Shown: positions 8,602 to 17,651 of the stretch, piece by piece | Layout of the letters: the number at the start of each line of letters is the position of its first letter | Numbering within the stretch: position 1 is the first letter of the stretch | Origin: Ferruginibacter lapsinanis | Lineage (GTDB): Bacteria; Bacteroidota; Bacteroidia; Chitinophagales; Chitinophagaceae | DNA: 64,000 nt | Direction of reading: 5' to 3' | NCBI RefSeq assembly: GCF_020783315.1 | Contig: NZ_CP086063.1 | Location: 744,001 to 808,000, forward strand | Notes under the pieces: model-generated | What the model saw: the letters and a program-made list of their open reading frames with translations, nothing else | Database searches by the model: none | What the model was told of the DNA's origin: nothing | Program-made: the position numbers and the translations under genes

Positions 8602-9000
8602 ATGAAAAAAATTCCTATATCAAAATTTTTACCGGGTATCATCTGGTTTATTGTTGTTTTGGTATTGATGTGTACTCCCGGAAAAGATCTTCCTGAAGTT
8701 GACGATTGGTTTCAGAAATTATACATTGATAAATGGATACATGCTGGCACATTTGGCTTACTGGCTTATCTCTTTATGTATCCTTTCCAAAGAGCTGCTT
8801 TAGCTACCAGCGAAAAATTACAATATTTCTTACGCATCGCACTGGCGGCTTCTATTTGGGGCCTAACCATCGAATTCATTCAAAAATATTATATCCCCAA
8901 CCGAAGTTTTGATCTGTTGGATTGGGCTGCAGATACGGTTGGAGTAATCATCACATTCGTCTTTTTAAGAAAAAACACCTTAAAAAAGGCCGATTTTTAA
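8602..9000 (+). CDS. VanZ-like membrane protein
   Basis: This 132-residue protein has four hydrophobic segments and the VanZ-like pattern: DKWIHAGTFGLLAYL in the second helix region and IWGLTIEFIQKYYIPNRSFDLLDWAADTVGVI near the C-terminus. The role of small VanZ-like proteins in Bacteroidota is unknown. The ATG at 8602 is chosen because the in-frame TTG at 8575 lies inside gcvH. Translation is probably coupled to gcvH, since the start follows its stop by seven bases. Confidence 0.85.
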   Translation: MKKIPISKFLPGIIWFIVVLVLMCTPGKDLPEVDDWFQKLYIDKWIHAGTFGLLAYLFMYPFQRAALATSEKLQYFLRIALAASIWGLTIEFIQKYYIPNRSFDLLDWAADTVGVIITFVFLRKNTLKKADF

Positions 9001-9006
9001 CCAAAC

Positions 9007-9037
9007 TTGCCACTTGTGGCGGTTTTTATTACATTTG
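9007..9037 (+). promoter_or_regulatory. Promoter (TTG-N20-TACATTTG) for the DUF4290 gene
   Basis: TTG at 9007-9009, a 20-base gap and TACATTTG at 9030-9037 match the Bacteroidota consensus. Transcription would start near 9043. This makes the ATG at 9061 the better start of the two candidates, unless the message is leaderless from 9043. Confidence 0.65.
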
Positions 9038-9060
9038 TATATATGATAGACACAGAGAAT

Positions 9061-9798
9061 ATGGAGTACAATACAACCAGAAATCATTTAACAATGAGAG
9101 AATATGGCAGACATATTCAAAAGATGGTGGAGTATTTATTGTCATTAGAAGACAAAGAAAAACGCCAGAAGAATGCGTATGCACTAATTGAATTGATGGG
9201 CTTTTTAAATCCGCACTTAAAAAATGTGGAGGATTTTCGTCATAAATTATGGGATCATCTTTTCTTAATAAGCGATTTTAAATTAGATGTTGAAAGTCCT
9301 TACCCGATACCAACAAGAGAAACATTAAAAGCAAAACCGGAAAGATTAGCATACCCTAAAAAATACCCTAAGTTCAACCATCTAGGTAAAAATATTGAAG
9401 TAGTTATTGATAAAGCATTGAAAGAAGAAAATCCTGAAAAACGCCAGGGCTTTGCAAACTCAATTGCTTATTACATGAAACTAACTTACAGCAACTGGCA
9501 TAAAGAACTGGTGCATGATGATAATATTCAATCGGAATTACAAAGTATTACCGATGGAGAATTAGAATTCAACAACCGTCCGTTTGTAAAACACAGAACT
9601 GACAACAGACCTGCTGACGATTACGGAAGTGGAGGCAGAAGAGACAACAATCGTCGTAATTTCGGACAACGCAATAACAACGGCGGCGGTGGCGGAAGAA
9701 GAGATGGTGGCAGTGGTGGAAGAAGAGATGGTGGCGGTGGCGGACGCAGCGGCGACAACAGAAATAATAACAACCGTAATTTCAAAAAAAGATACTAA
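9061..9798 (+). CDS. DUF4290 domain-containing protein with RG/N-rich tail
   Basis: Residues 1-165 of this 245-residue protein match the Bacteroidota-specific DUF4290 family: MEYNTTRNHLTMREYGRHIQ, then ALIELMGFLNPHLKNVEDFR and RLAYPKKYPKFNHLGKN. Its function is unknown. The last roughly 55 residues form a disordered Gly/Arg/Asn-rich tail with repeated GGRRDGG units, resembling RGG-type RNA-binding tails. ATG 9061 is preferred over ATG 9043 because the promoter's expected start point is about 9043. A terminator hairpin follows at 9830. Confidence 0.88.
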   Translation: MEYNTTRNHLTMREYGRHIQKMVEYLLSLEDKEKRQKNAYALIELMGFLNPHLKNVEDFRHKLWDHLFLISDFKLDVESPYPIPTRETLKAKPERLAYPKKYPKFNHLGKNIEVVIDKALKEENPEKRQGFANSIAYYMKLTYSNWHKELVHDDNIQSELQSITDGELEFNNRPFVKHRTDNRPADDYGSGGRRDNNRRNFGQRNNNGGGGGRRDGGSGGRRDGGGGGRSGDNRNNNNRNFKKRY

Positions 9799-9829
9799 AC
9801 TAATTTGGAGATTTGATAATTAGCTAATT

Positions 9830-9855
9830 AAACCCTGAAAATTTCAGGGTTTTTT
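9830..9855 (+). terminator. Rho-independent terminator after the DUF4290 gene
   Basis: The palindrome AAACCCTGAAA / TTTCAGGGTTT with a minimal loop is followed by a run of T. It ends the gcvH-VanZ-DUF4290 region before murA. Confidence 0.8.
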
Positions 9856-9913
9856 ATTATTGTTTCCCTACTTTTAATTCTTAATTTTTAATTCTTAATT
9901 TTTAATTGGTACG

Positions 9914-11218
9914 ATGAGTTCATTTGAAGTAAGAGGTGGTAAAAAATTATCGGGAGAAATTACTCCCCAAGGTGCAAAGAATGAAGCATTACAGATCATT
10001 TCGGCAGTATTGCTTACACCTGAAAAGGTTACCATTACAAATATCCCCGACATTATAGATGTAAATCTGCTGATAGAATTATTAGGAGAAATGAGTGTAA
10101 AGATCGACCGTGTAAGCAGAGACACTTGTATTTTTCAGGCAGATAATGTGGATGTAGGTTTTTTACACAGCAAAGAATATCACAAAAAAAGTGGTAGACT
10201 ACGAGGCTCTGTAATGCTTGCCGGACCTATGTTGGCTCGTTTTAAAGAAGCATACATTCCTAAACCGGGTGGTGATAAAATAGGCAGAAGAAGACTTGAT
10301 ACCCATATCATAGGCTTTGAAAAACTAGGTGTGACCTTTCATTACGAAAGTGAAGAAGGTTTTTTTCAACTCAATGCAAAGGAAATGAAAGGCTGTACCA
10401 TGCAGCTGGATGAACCAAGTGTTACAGGTACAGCTAATATCTTAATGGCAGCTGTAATGGCAAAGGACACAACAGTTATTTACAATGCCGCCTGTGAACC
10501 CTACCTGCAACAATTGTGTAAAATGCTTAACCGTATGGGTGCAAAGATCAGCGGCATCGGCAGTAATATGCTCACCATAGAAGGAGTAGATTATTTAGGA
10601 GGTACAGAACACAAAATGTTACCCGATATGATCGAGGTTGGTAGCTTTATTGGTTTAGCAGCCATGACTCAAAGTGAGATCACCATTAAGAATGCTGGTA
10701 TCGAACACTTAGGCATCATCCCCGAAAGATTTCAACAACTGGGTATTAAAATGAATTTTGTGGGAGATGATATTCATATCCCTGCACAGGAATTATATGA
10801 GATAGAAAAATATATGGATGGCGGTGTATTAACCATGTATGATCATCCATGGCCCGGCTTTACGCCTGATCTGTTGAGTATCGTTTTAGTAACGGCCATA
10901 CAGGCAAAAGGCAGTGTGTTGATCCATCAGAAAATGTTTGAGAGTCGTTTATTCTTTGTAGATAAACTGATCGACATGGGTGCACAGGTTATCCTTTGTG
11001 ATCCACACCGTGCAGTTGTAATCGGACTGGAAAGAGAAAAGCAATTAAGAGGCATTACCATGAGCAGCCCCGATATACGTGCCGGTGTTGCATTGCTGAT
11101 TGCTGCATTAAGTGCACAAGGAAAAAGCGTCATTCAAAATATTGAGCAAATAGACAGAGGCTATCAAAACATTGATGCCCGCTTGCAAGCTTTAGGAGCA
11201 GATATAAAAAGAATTTAA
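9914..11218 (+). CDS. murA: UDP-N-acetylglucosamine 1-carboxyvinyltransferase (MurA) with Asp in place of the fosfomycin-target Cys
   Basis: MurA transfers enolpyruvate from PEP to UDP-GlcNAc, the first committed step of peptidoglycan synthesis in the cytosol. The 434-residue protein has the usual length and motifs: KLSGEITPQGAKNEALQII at the N-terminus, LRGSVMLAGPMLAR near residue 96, and the catalytic loop PKPGGDKIGRRRLDTHI. The residue equivalent to E. coli Cys115 is Asp121 (GAT at 10274-10276). Asp at this site is known to keep activity and block alkylation by fosfomycin. The start is ATG 9914, preceded by repeats of the AT-rich word TTTTTAATTCTTAA (9876-9907). Confidence 0.96.
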   Translation: MSSFEVRGGKKLSGEITPQGAKNEALQIISAVLLTPEKVTITNIPDIIDVNLLIELLGEMSVKIDRVSRDTCIFQADNVDVGFLHSKEYHKKSGRLRGSVMLAGPMLARFKEAYIPKPGGDKIGRRRLDTHIIGFEKLGVTFHYESEEGFFQLNAKEMKGCTMQLDEPSVTGTANILMAAVMAKDTTVIYNAACEPYLQQLCKMLNRMGAKISGIGSNMLTIEGVDYLGGTEHKMLPDMIEVGSFIGLAAMTQSEITIKNAGIEHLGIIPERFQQLGIKMNFVGDDIHIPAQELYEIEKYMDGGVLTMYDHPWPGFTPDLLSIVLVTAIQAKGSVLIHQKMFESRLFFVDKLIDMGAQVILCDPHRAVVIGLEREKQLRGITMSSPDIRAGVALLIAALSAQGKSVIQNIEQIDRGYQNIDARLQALGADIKRI

Positions 11219-11303
11219 TTTTTTTGAAACAAACATTTGTTCCCTGATAGAGCGACATTGGCGACGCTCCGTTCATCATTTGATTTACTATTTAGCTTTA
11301 GTC

Positions 11304-11903
11304 ATGATCGAAAATATTTTTACTCAACATATCATCCTCGAAAATGACAGTGTATTACTGCGTCCACTGGAATTAACTGATACCAACCATTTGCTGCCGT
11401 TTGTGTTCTCCGAACCCGACACATGGTTTTATTCTTTACAAGGGCCAACCGACGAAGCTTCTATGAAAAAATATATTGCTACTGCCATAGAAAACAGACA
11501 GCAACAAAAAGAATATCCATTTATCATCTTCGATAAAAGAGCAAATGAATATGCAGGCAGTACAAGGTTTTATGACATACAACAGGGCTTTAAAACTACA
11601 CAGTTGGGCTTTACATGGTATGGAAAAAAATTTCGTCGTACCGGTCTGAACAGACATTGTAAATTTTTGATCTTTCAATTTGCATTTGAACAATGGGATT
11701 TAGAGAGAGTTGAGTTAAGAGCGGATATACGAAATGAAAGATCTATCAACGCCATGAAAGGAATCGGCTGTACAGCCGAAGGCATATTGCGCAAACATTT
11801 ACCTAATAATGAGGGGGGCAGACGTGATAGTATCGTATTCAGTGTATTAAAAGAAGAATGGTTTAATAGAGTAAAGGAAGAGCTTCAGCGAAAAATATAT
11901 TAG
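11304..11903 (+). CDS. GNAT-family N-acetyltransferase (RimJ/RimL-like)
   Basis: This 199-residue protein matches the RimJ/RimL type of GNAT. It has LENDSVLLRPLELTDTNHLLPF at the N-terminus and AGSTRFYDIQQ in the central strands. The acetyl-CoA region is QLGFTWYGKKFRRTGLNRHCKFLIFQFAFE. It ends with RVELRADIRNERSINAMKGIGCTAEG, a signature of the subfamily. It would acetylate an amine (protein N-terminus or small molecule) with acetyl-CoA; the substrate cannot be read from sequence. ATG 11304 is chosen over a TTG at 11280. It stands alone between murA and the large PKD gene. Confidence 0.88.
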   Translation: MIENIFTQHIILENDSVLLRPLELTDTNHLLPFVFSEPDTWFYSLQGPTDEASMKKYIATAIENRQQQKEYPFIIFDKRANEYAGSTRFYDIQQGFKTTQLGFTWYGKKFRRTGLNRHCKFLIFQFAFEQWDLERVELRADIRNERSINAMKGIGCTAEGILRKHLPNNEGGRRDSIVFSVLKEEWFNRVKEELQRKIY

Positions 11904-11951
11904 GACATATTTTCATTTGAATCAATATTTTTCTATCCTTACCAGTTTCGC

Positions 11952-11959
11952 TATTTTTG
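11952..11959 (+). promoter_or_regulatory. -7 box (TATTTTTG) upstream of the PKD gene
   Basis: This is an exact TAnnTTTG match 55 bases before ATG 12015. No -33 word was seen at 20 bases. Confidence 0.4.
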
Positions 11960-12014
11960 GTTTCTTTGCTTATCTAAAAAAATAAGCTAATTATAATTAT
12001 CCTATTTTTTGATA

Positions 12015-15000
12015 ATGACTAAAATCCGTTCCAAATTTCTTTTTATTTACTTTCTACTTGGTTTTGCCATTAGCTCATTAAACTCGTTTGCTCAATTGAA
12101 GGCAAATTTTACAGTTGACAATGCAAGTGGATGCTCTCCGTTAAGCGTTAAATTTACCAACACAACAACTGGAACTTCTTCTACAACAACATGGACATGG
12201 AATTTGGGTAATGGGAATTCTTCTGCATTATTTGAACCAGGAGCTATTTATCGTACCGAACAAAAATATACTGTAACCTTAACTGCTAAGGACGGAGCAA
12301 ACACATCAGTTAAATCGATGGATATTTTTGTATATAAAAAACCAACCATTGATTTTAGTGTGTCGCCTTCCAGCGGATGTATTCCGTTAAATGTATCGTT
12401 TACAGCCAATGCAACTGCTGGCGATGGTACTATCGCAGAATATGTTTGGGATTATGGAGATGGGAAAACAGAACAAGGAGCTGGCTTACAAAAAACTTCA
12501 CATATTTACACAGAAGCACAAACGCCCCCCATCACATTAACTGTAACTAACAACTATGGCTGTTATAGTACATTAACTAAAACAAACCTAATTGATGCAT
12601 CAGGTGGTGTAAAAGCAGCATTTACTGCATCGGCTTTAACTGTTTGTAATGTTGGAGACAATATCACATTTACAAACAATAGTACAGGAAGTGGTGTGTT
12701 ATCATATTCCTGGGACTTTGGAGACGGAAAAACTTCTACAGAGCAATCACCTGTTCATTCTTTTGCAGGTAAGGGTAGTTTTATTGTGAAATTAACTACA
12801 AAAAGCAGCAATGGTTGTTCTGCAACTGCCGACCCCATTACTGTAAGTGTGGCAAACTTTACTGCAGATTTTGATATCCCTTCTTTATTATGCCAAAATA
12901 CTGATATCAGTTTTATAAATAAAGGCTCCAAACCTTTCGATAAAGCCGAATGGTGGTTAGATAATAATACATATGCGTCGACAAGTTATTCGGGAGATTT
13001 TTTAAGAACTTTTTATCAAACGGGTGAGCACACATTAAAACTAATAAATCATTATGGAAGTTGCAGCGCTACTGTTACAAAGAATTTTACAATAGTAAAA
13101 ACGCCACAATCCAATGGATTTATAGCCACCTTACAAAGCTCCTGCGGCACCCCTGTGGTGGCAGATTTTAAAGATACCAGCAGCAATGTCACCAAATGGG
13201 AATGGAGAGCAGATTACTGGTCAGCCCCAACTTTTTCAACCACACAAAATGCTTCTTACATTTTTACATCAGGTATTTCAAGCAGTATCTATCTTAAAGT
13301 AACCAATAGCGAAGGTTGTAGCAGTAACATGACAAAATATGTATACTATGGAAAACCGAATGTAACTATTAGTGCTAAAAAAGAAAATGGCACCAGCAAT
13401 ACATTGAGCGGATGCGGAGATATAACCTTAACCTTTTCCGCCAATCCCGATTCTATTATGAAAGATTTTAAATGGAATTTTGGTGATGGCTCAGCTATTA
13501 GCACACAAAGAAATCCTACACATACTTTTTCTGTTGCCGGCTCTTATACCGTAACGCTGGAATACTCCACAATCAATGGTTGTAAAGGAACATCAAGCTA
13601 TCCTCAGATCAGGGTTGTTGACGTTCCCACATTTGATTTTTCTTCTACTTCCGGAACCACTATTTGCGGCAACACTCCTGTAATACTTGCTGTTTCACCT
13701 GCAGCTTATTCATGGAGTTATCATTGGTCATTCAACAATGATTATACTAACGATGCATATGGTAGTGCCGTGACTAAAAAATTTACAAACGATACTACCT
13801 ATACAGTAAGATTGATTTCCAGTAGTGAAGGATGCCAGGACACTATTATTAAAACAAATTACCTGACTGTTCTTCCGGCCTTTCCTAAAATTGGAGCTGT
13901 TACAAACACCTGCGCAGACACAAGAGGAGAAGTAACTTTTACTGACGAATCTAAAAAAGTTGGGAAATGGAGCTGGAACTTTGGTGACGGCTCTCCTGTT
14001 GAAGAATATACTACATATAAACAAACTGTAAAACATCTTTACACAAAATCGGGTACATATAAAGTTGTGTTAACAGCAACAAATGGTGCTTGTGCTGTGA
14101 AAGACTCTGTATATGCCTATGTTTTGCTTAAGCAAAACCCCATTGTAACAGCAACCAAAACTGAAGCATGCGGAAGTGATGTAATAAATATAAAATTGAG
14201 CGGTTATGATATTAACCCTTACACATACTTGAATTCATACTATAATTCATATTCGATTTCTTCAATGCAGTATGGAGATCTTACAAATGCAAATGCATTT
14301 TATAATCTTAATACTTCTAACTGGCAAACAGAAACCTCCGGTACGATCAGAAATTTTAACCCAGGGAAAAATGACCTGAGAATAATCACAACATCAGGCT
14401 ATTTTGGCTGTCGTGATACCACCAATTTTATCCCTGTTAAGATACACGGACCAATAGCCGATTTTAAAAAAGAAAATCATTCCGGATGTTTTAAAGATCC
14501 GGTCAATTTCACAGACCTTTCTACTCCATCAGGCAATAGCTCCATTGTGAAATGGGAATGGAATTTTGGTGATGGTACAACAACATCTTCAACGACCGGC
14601 GGCTCTGTAAGGCACTTATATAATGCCCCGGGGTCATATTACGTATCATTAAAAGTTACTGATATTGATGGATGTATTACAGAAACAAATACATATTCTC
14701 ACAATATTATCATAGGTGGCCCTAAAGCAGACTTTACCGTCTATTCATCTGTAGCCTATTATTCTTATACCGTTCCGCCCAATACCCTGGTAACTTTTTA
14801 TAACAATTCTGCTTCCTTTGATTATTATTCTTCTTTGAAATGGATATTCAGTGACGGAACAACCTCAACAAGAACAACGCCTACCTTCACCTTTACTGAT
14901 GCTGGTTCACATGTTGTAACATTAGTAACAACGAATTCACAAACAGGATGTACAGACACCATAAAAAAAACGATCACCGTTAGAAAAGTAAATAGCATAT

Positions 15001-17000
15001 TCAACTACAGGCTGTCATATATCAACAATAATAGCTGCCCTCCGGTATTAGCAACATTCACCAGTCTATCTACCAATTCGGTAAGAGTAAGCTGGAGCTT
15101 TGGTGATGGTGGTATTGCTGCTGATCAAAAAACGGTTTCGCATACTTATACAGAACCTGGTATTTACAGGGTCGTTCACTATAGTTATGATGTTTTTAAT
15201 AACGTGGACAGCACCGAAGACGTTATAGAAGTAAGGGGACCTTATGCCCTGCTGAAAGCCGATAAATTATCAGGATGTACCACACTTGATGTAAAAGTTG
15301 ATGCAGAAGTAAAATATGCTAACACCTACACATGGGATTTTGGCGATGGAACGTTGATCCCCACCACCGATGTATTTGCCACACACACTTATCAAACTCC
15401 GGGCATTTATATTCCGGCACTGATTTTAAAAGATGTTGGAGGATGCTCTTCTACTTCTGAATTGCCCGATAAAATTGTAGTCGATTCGCTGCATATCAAT
15501 TTTTCTTCTTCTGTTCCTGCTATATGCGATGCAGCATTGGTTACCTTTATTCCGGAAGTTGCCAGTTTATCTAAATCTCTGCTGCAAACAACATTACAAT
15601 ATCGCTGGATCATAAAAGAAAACAATATTTCTGACACCCTATATACAGAAACAGCCAGTCATACATTTTCAGAAACAGGCAATCACAGTGTATCCCTAAC
15701 CGTTACTTCTCCCTATGGATGTGAAAAACAATTGACTAAATCCGTAACTGTAAAATCTGGCATCAAAGTAAGTATCAGTGGAACTGATAAGATATGTGAA
15801 GGAGAGACTGCAACTTTTACCGGAACAGCAACACCGTCTTCAGGTGATTTAACCTGGAAATGGAAATTTGATAATGGCACAACTGCTGAAACTCAAAATC
15901 CATCCGCCCAATTATTTAATACTGCAGGGCAAAAAGCGGTTGAACTAATCGTTGATAATGGAAATTGCCCAGATACAGCCAGACATATTTTACAGGTGAT
16001 CGGGCATCCTGTTATAACAATCACACCAGCTAGTCCATTTGTTTGTAAAGACAGATCAATTCAACTTACTGCATCAGGTGGAAATGACTATCAATGGACC
16101 GCAATAGGGAATATTTTGAATGCATCAACGCCGGTAATTACAATCAACCCAATGTCAGACCAGCACTATTATGTAACCGTTAAAAATGAAGCAGGATGTA
16201 GTTCTACAGATTCTGTAATGGTAAAAGTTATCAATCCTTTTGAGATCGTATCTGCTCCAACTTTATTTTCCTGCGAAGGTGATCCGGTTCAATTGCATGT
16301 TAGCGGAGCAGATGCCTATAAATGGTCGCCAGCCGACGGTCTGGATAATATACAAAGTGCTACCCCTCTCCTTACAACGAAAGCAAATACCACATTAACT
16401 GTTGTTGGCTACGATACATATAATTGCTTTACTGATACTGCAATTATCAATGTCAACATCAGCAAACGGCCATCTGTAAATGCAGGGCCAGACCAACAAC
16501 TAATAAGTGGGGCAGAAACAACTTTACATGCAACAGTAAGCAGTAATGCTGTATCATGGAAATGGGAGCCTGTAGATTTTCTGAGTTGCAGCGATTGTCT
16601 TTCGCCAATCAGTAAACCAACTTCATCTGTGAATTATGTTCTTACCGCAACAAATTCAGACGGATGTAAAGCAACTGACGAAGTAAAGATCCAATTGATT
16701 TGCAAAAGCGGACTGATATATATCCCTACTGCATTCAGCCCTAATCAGGATAATCTGAATGATAGATTTGGTATCCACGGCGAAGGAATTAAATCCATCA
16801 AACATTTTATTATTTATGATAGATGGGGTAGAATTATTTTCAACAAATCTGAAATAAATGCCGGCGATTTAAATAGTACCTGGGATGGGACTTTCAATGG
16901 CGAAACGCTTCCTACCGGAAATTACATATACTCTATCCAAATTGAATGTGCAGCCGGTGACATTTTCAATTACAAAGGCAGTGTATTATTGATCAGGTAA
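12015..17000 (+). CDS. Large secreted PKD-repeat protein with type-B T9SS C-terminal (gliding motility-associated) domain
   Basis: This 1,661-residue protein has a signal peptide (cleavage near SFAQ, residue about 28) and then a chain of a dozen or more PKD-like Ig domains. Each is marked by a W-x-F/Y-G-D-G strand and a following H-x-Y/F turn, e.g. WDFGDGKTS, WNFGDGSAI, WNFGDGTTT, WSFGDGGIA and WDFGDGTLI. Conserved Cys pairs start many modules. The last ~90 residues (YIPTAFSPNQDNLNDRF, then FIIYDRWGRIIF and YKGSVLLIR) are the CHU_C / type-B sorting domain recognised by the T9SS. The protein should be exported and attached at the cell surface, likely as an adhesin or gliding-associated filament; cargo function is unknown. 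ATG 12015 is preferred to TTG 12009. Confidence 0.9.
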   Translation: MTKIRSKFLFIYFLLGFAISSLNSFAQLKANFTVDNASGCSPLSVKFTNTTTGTSSTTTWTWNLGNGNSSALFEPGAIYRTEQKYTVTLTAKDGANTSVKSMDIFVYKKPTIDFSVSPSSGCIPLNVSFTANATAGDGTIAEYVWDYGDGKTEQGAGLQKTSHIYTEAQTPPITLTVTNNYGCYSTLTKTNLIDASGGVKAAFTASALTVCNVGDNITFTNNSTGSGVLSYSWDFGDGKTSTEQSPVHSFAGKGSFIVKLTTKSSNGCSATADPITVSVANFTADFDIPSLLCQNTDISFINKGSKPFDKAEWWLDNNTYASTSYSGDFLRTFYQTGEHTLKLINHYGSCSATVTKNFTIVKTPQSNGFIATLQSSCGTPVVADFKDTSSNVTKWEWRADYWSAPTFSTTQNASYIFTSGISSSIYLKVTNSEGCSSNMTKYVYYGKPNVTISAKKENGTSNTLSGCGDITLTFSANPDSIMKDFKWNFGDGSAISTQRNPTHTFSVAGSYTVTLEYSTINGCKGTSSYPQIRVVDVPTFDFSSTSGTTICGNTPVILAVSPAAYSWSYHWSFNNDYTNDAYGSAVTKKFTNDTTYTVRLISSSEGCQDTIIKTNYLTVLPAFPKIGAVTNTCADTRGEVTFTDESKKVGKWSWNFGDGSPVEEYTTYKQTVKHLYTKSGTYKVVLTATNGACAVKDSVYAYVLLKQNPIVTATKTEACGSDVINIKLSGYDINPYTYLNSYYNSYSISSMQYGDLTNANAFYNLNTSNWQTETSGTIRNFNPGKNDLRIITTSGYFGCRDTTNFIPVKIHGPIADFKKENHSGCFKDPVNFTDLSTPSGNSSIVKWEWNFGDGTTTSSTTGGSVRHLYNAPGSYYVSLKVTDIDGCITETNTYSHNIIIGGPKADFTVYSSVAYYSYTVPPNTLVTFYNNSASFDYYSSLKWIFSDGTTSTRTTPTFTFTDAGSHVVTLVTTNSQTGCTDTIKKTITVRKVNSIFNYRLSYINNNSCPPVLATFTSLSTNSVRVSWSFGDGGIAADQKTVSHTYTEPGIYRVVHYSYDVFNNVDSTEDVIEVRGPYALLKADKLSGCTTLDVKVDAEVKYANTYTWDFGDGTLIPTTDVFATHTYQTPGIYIPALILKDVGGCSSTSELPDKIVVDSLHINFSSSVPAICDAALVTFIPEVASLSKSLLQTTLQYRWIIKENNISDTLYTETASHTFSETGNHSVSLTVTSPYGCEKQLTKSVTVKSGIKVSISGTDKICEGETATFTGTATPSSGDLTWKWKFDNGTTAETQNPSAQLFNTAGQKAVELIVDNGNCPDTARHILQVIGHPVITITPASPFVCKDRSIQLTASGGNDYQWTAIGNILNASTPVITINPMSDQHYYVTVKNEAGCSSTDSVMVKVINPFEIVSAPTLFSCEGDPVQLHVSGADAYKWSPADGLDNIQSATPLLTTKANTTLTVVGYDTYNCFTDTAIINVNISKRPSVNAGPDQQLISGAETTLHATVSSNAVSWKWEPVDFLSCSDCLSPISKPTSSVNYVLTATNSDGCKATDEVKIQLICKSGLIYIPTAFSPNQDNLNDRFGIHGEGIKSIKHFIIYDRWGRIIFNKSEINAGDLNSTWDGTFNGETLPTGNYIYSIQIECAAGDIFNYKGSVLLIR

Positions 17001-17059
17001 ACAATATTTATTTCCTATATATTGACTAGCGCATATTAGATTTTTCCTTTTCTTTGCAA

Positions 17060-17632
17060 ATGGCTTTAAAAAATAAGATCATCATCATTACCGCACCATC
17101 GGGTGCAGGAAAAACTTCTATCACCAGATATTTAATGAAAACCTTTCCGCAATTGGCATTTTCAGTATCTGCTGCTACCAGGGAAGCCAGAGGAATGGAG
17201 AAAGATGGTGTAGATTATCATTTCATGAGTGAAAAAAAATTCAACGAAAAAATTCAAAATAATGAGTTTATAGAGTGGGAGATGGTGTATCAGGGAAAAT
17301 ACTACGGAACATTAAGAAGCGAATTAGAAAAAATATGGGGCGAGGGTAAAATACCTGTTTTAGATATTGATGTAAAAGGTGCCATTCATGTAAAACAACA
17401 ATTTCCTGAATCTGCATTAACTATTTTCATTGACCCACCTTCGGTAGATGAATTAAAGATCAGGTTAGAAAGCCGGGGTACCGAAACCAAAGAGGCTATA
17501 GCCGCAAGAGTAAATAAAGCAACCTACGAAATATCTTTTAAAAATAATTTCGACAAACGAATAGTAAACGACCAATTGCAAAGGGCTTGTGCCGAAGCCG
17601 AGGGAATTGTAAAAGAATTCATTAATTTATAA
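17060..17632 (+). CDS. gmk: Guanylate kinase
   Basis: Gmk phosphorylates GMP to GDP with ATP. The 190-residue protein has the P-loop APSGAGKTS (Lys18) and the GMP-binding region SVSAATREARGMEKDGVDYHFMS. It also shows the lid and base contacts typical of the family (EWEMVYQGKYYGT, VLDIDVKGAIHVK, LESRGTET). ATG 17060 starts the standard N-terminus. The stop is 19 bases before the CNNM/CorC gene, beginning a long co-directional run of genes that reaches about 27.3 kb. Confidence 0.97.
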   Translation: MALKNKIIIITAPSGAGKTSITRYLMKTFPQLAFSVSAATREARGMEKDGVDYHFMSEKKFNEKIQNNEFIEWEMVYQGKYYGTLRSELEKIWGEGKIPVLDIDVKGAIHVKQQFPESALTIFIDPPSVDELKIRLESRGTETKEAIAARVNKATYEISFKNNFDKRIVNDQLQRACAEAEGIVKEFINL

Positions 17633-17651
17633 TTCAGTATATTCGTATAGT

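Noticed and set aside
9629..9823. Plus-strand open frame overlapping the tail of the DUF4290 gene
   Set aside because: It is an alternative frame of the GGC/AGA-rich repeat tail; the DUF4290 frame continues through it.
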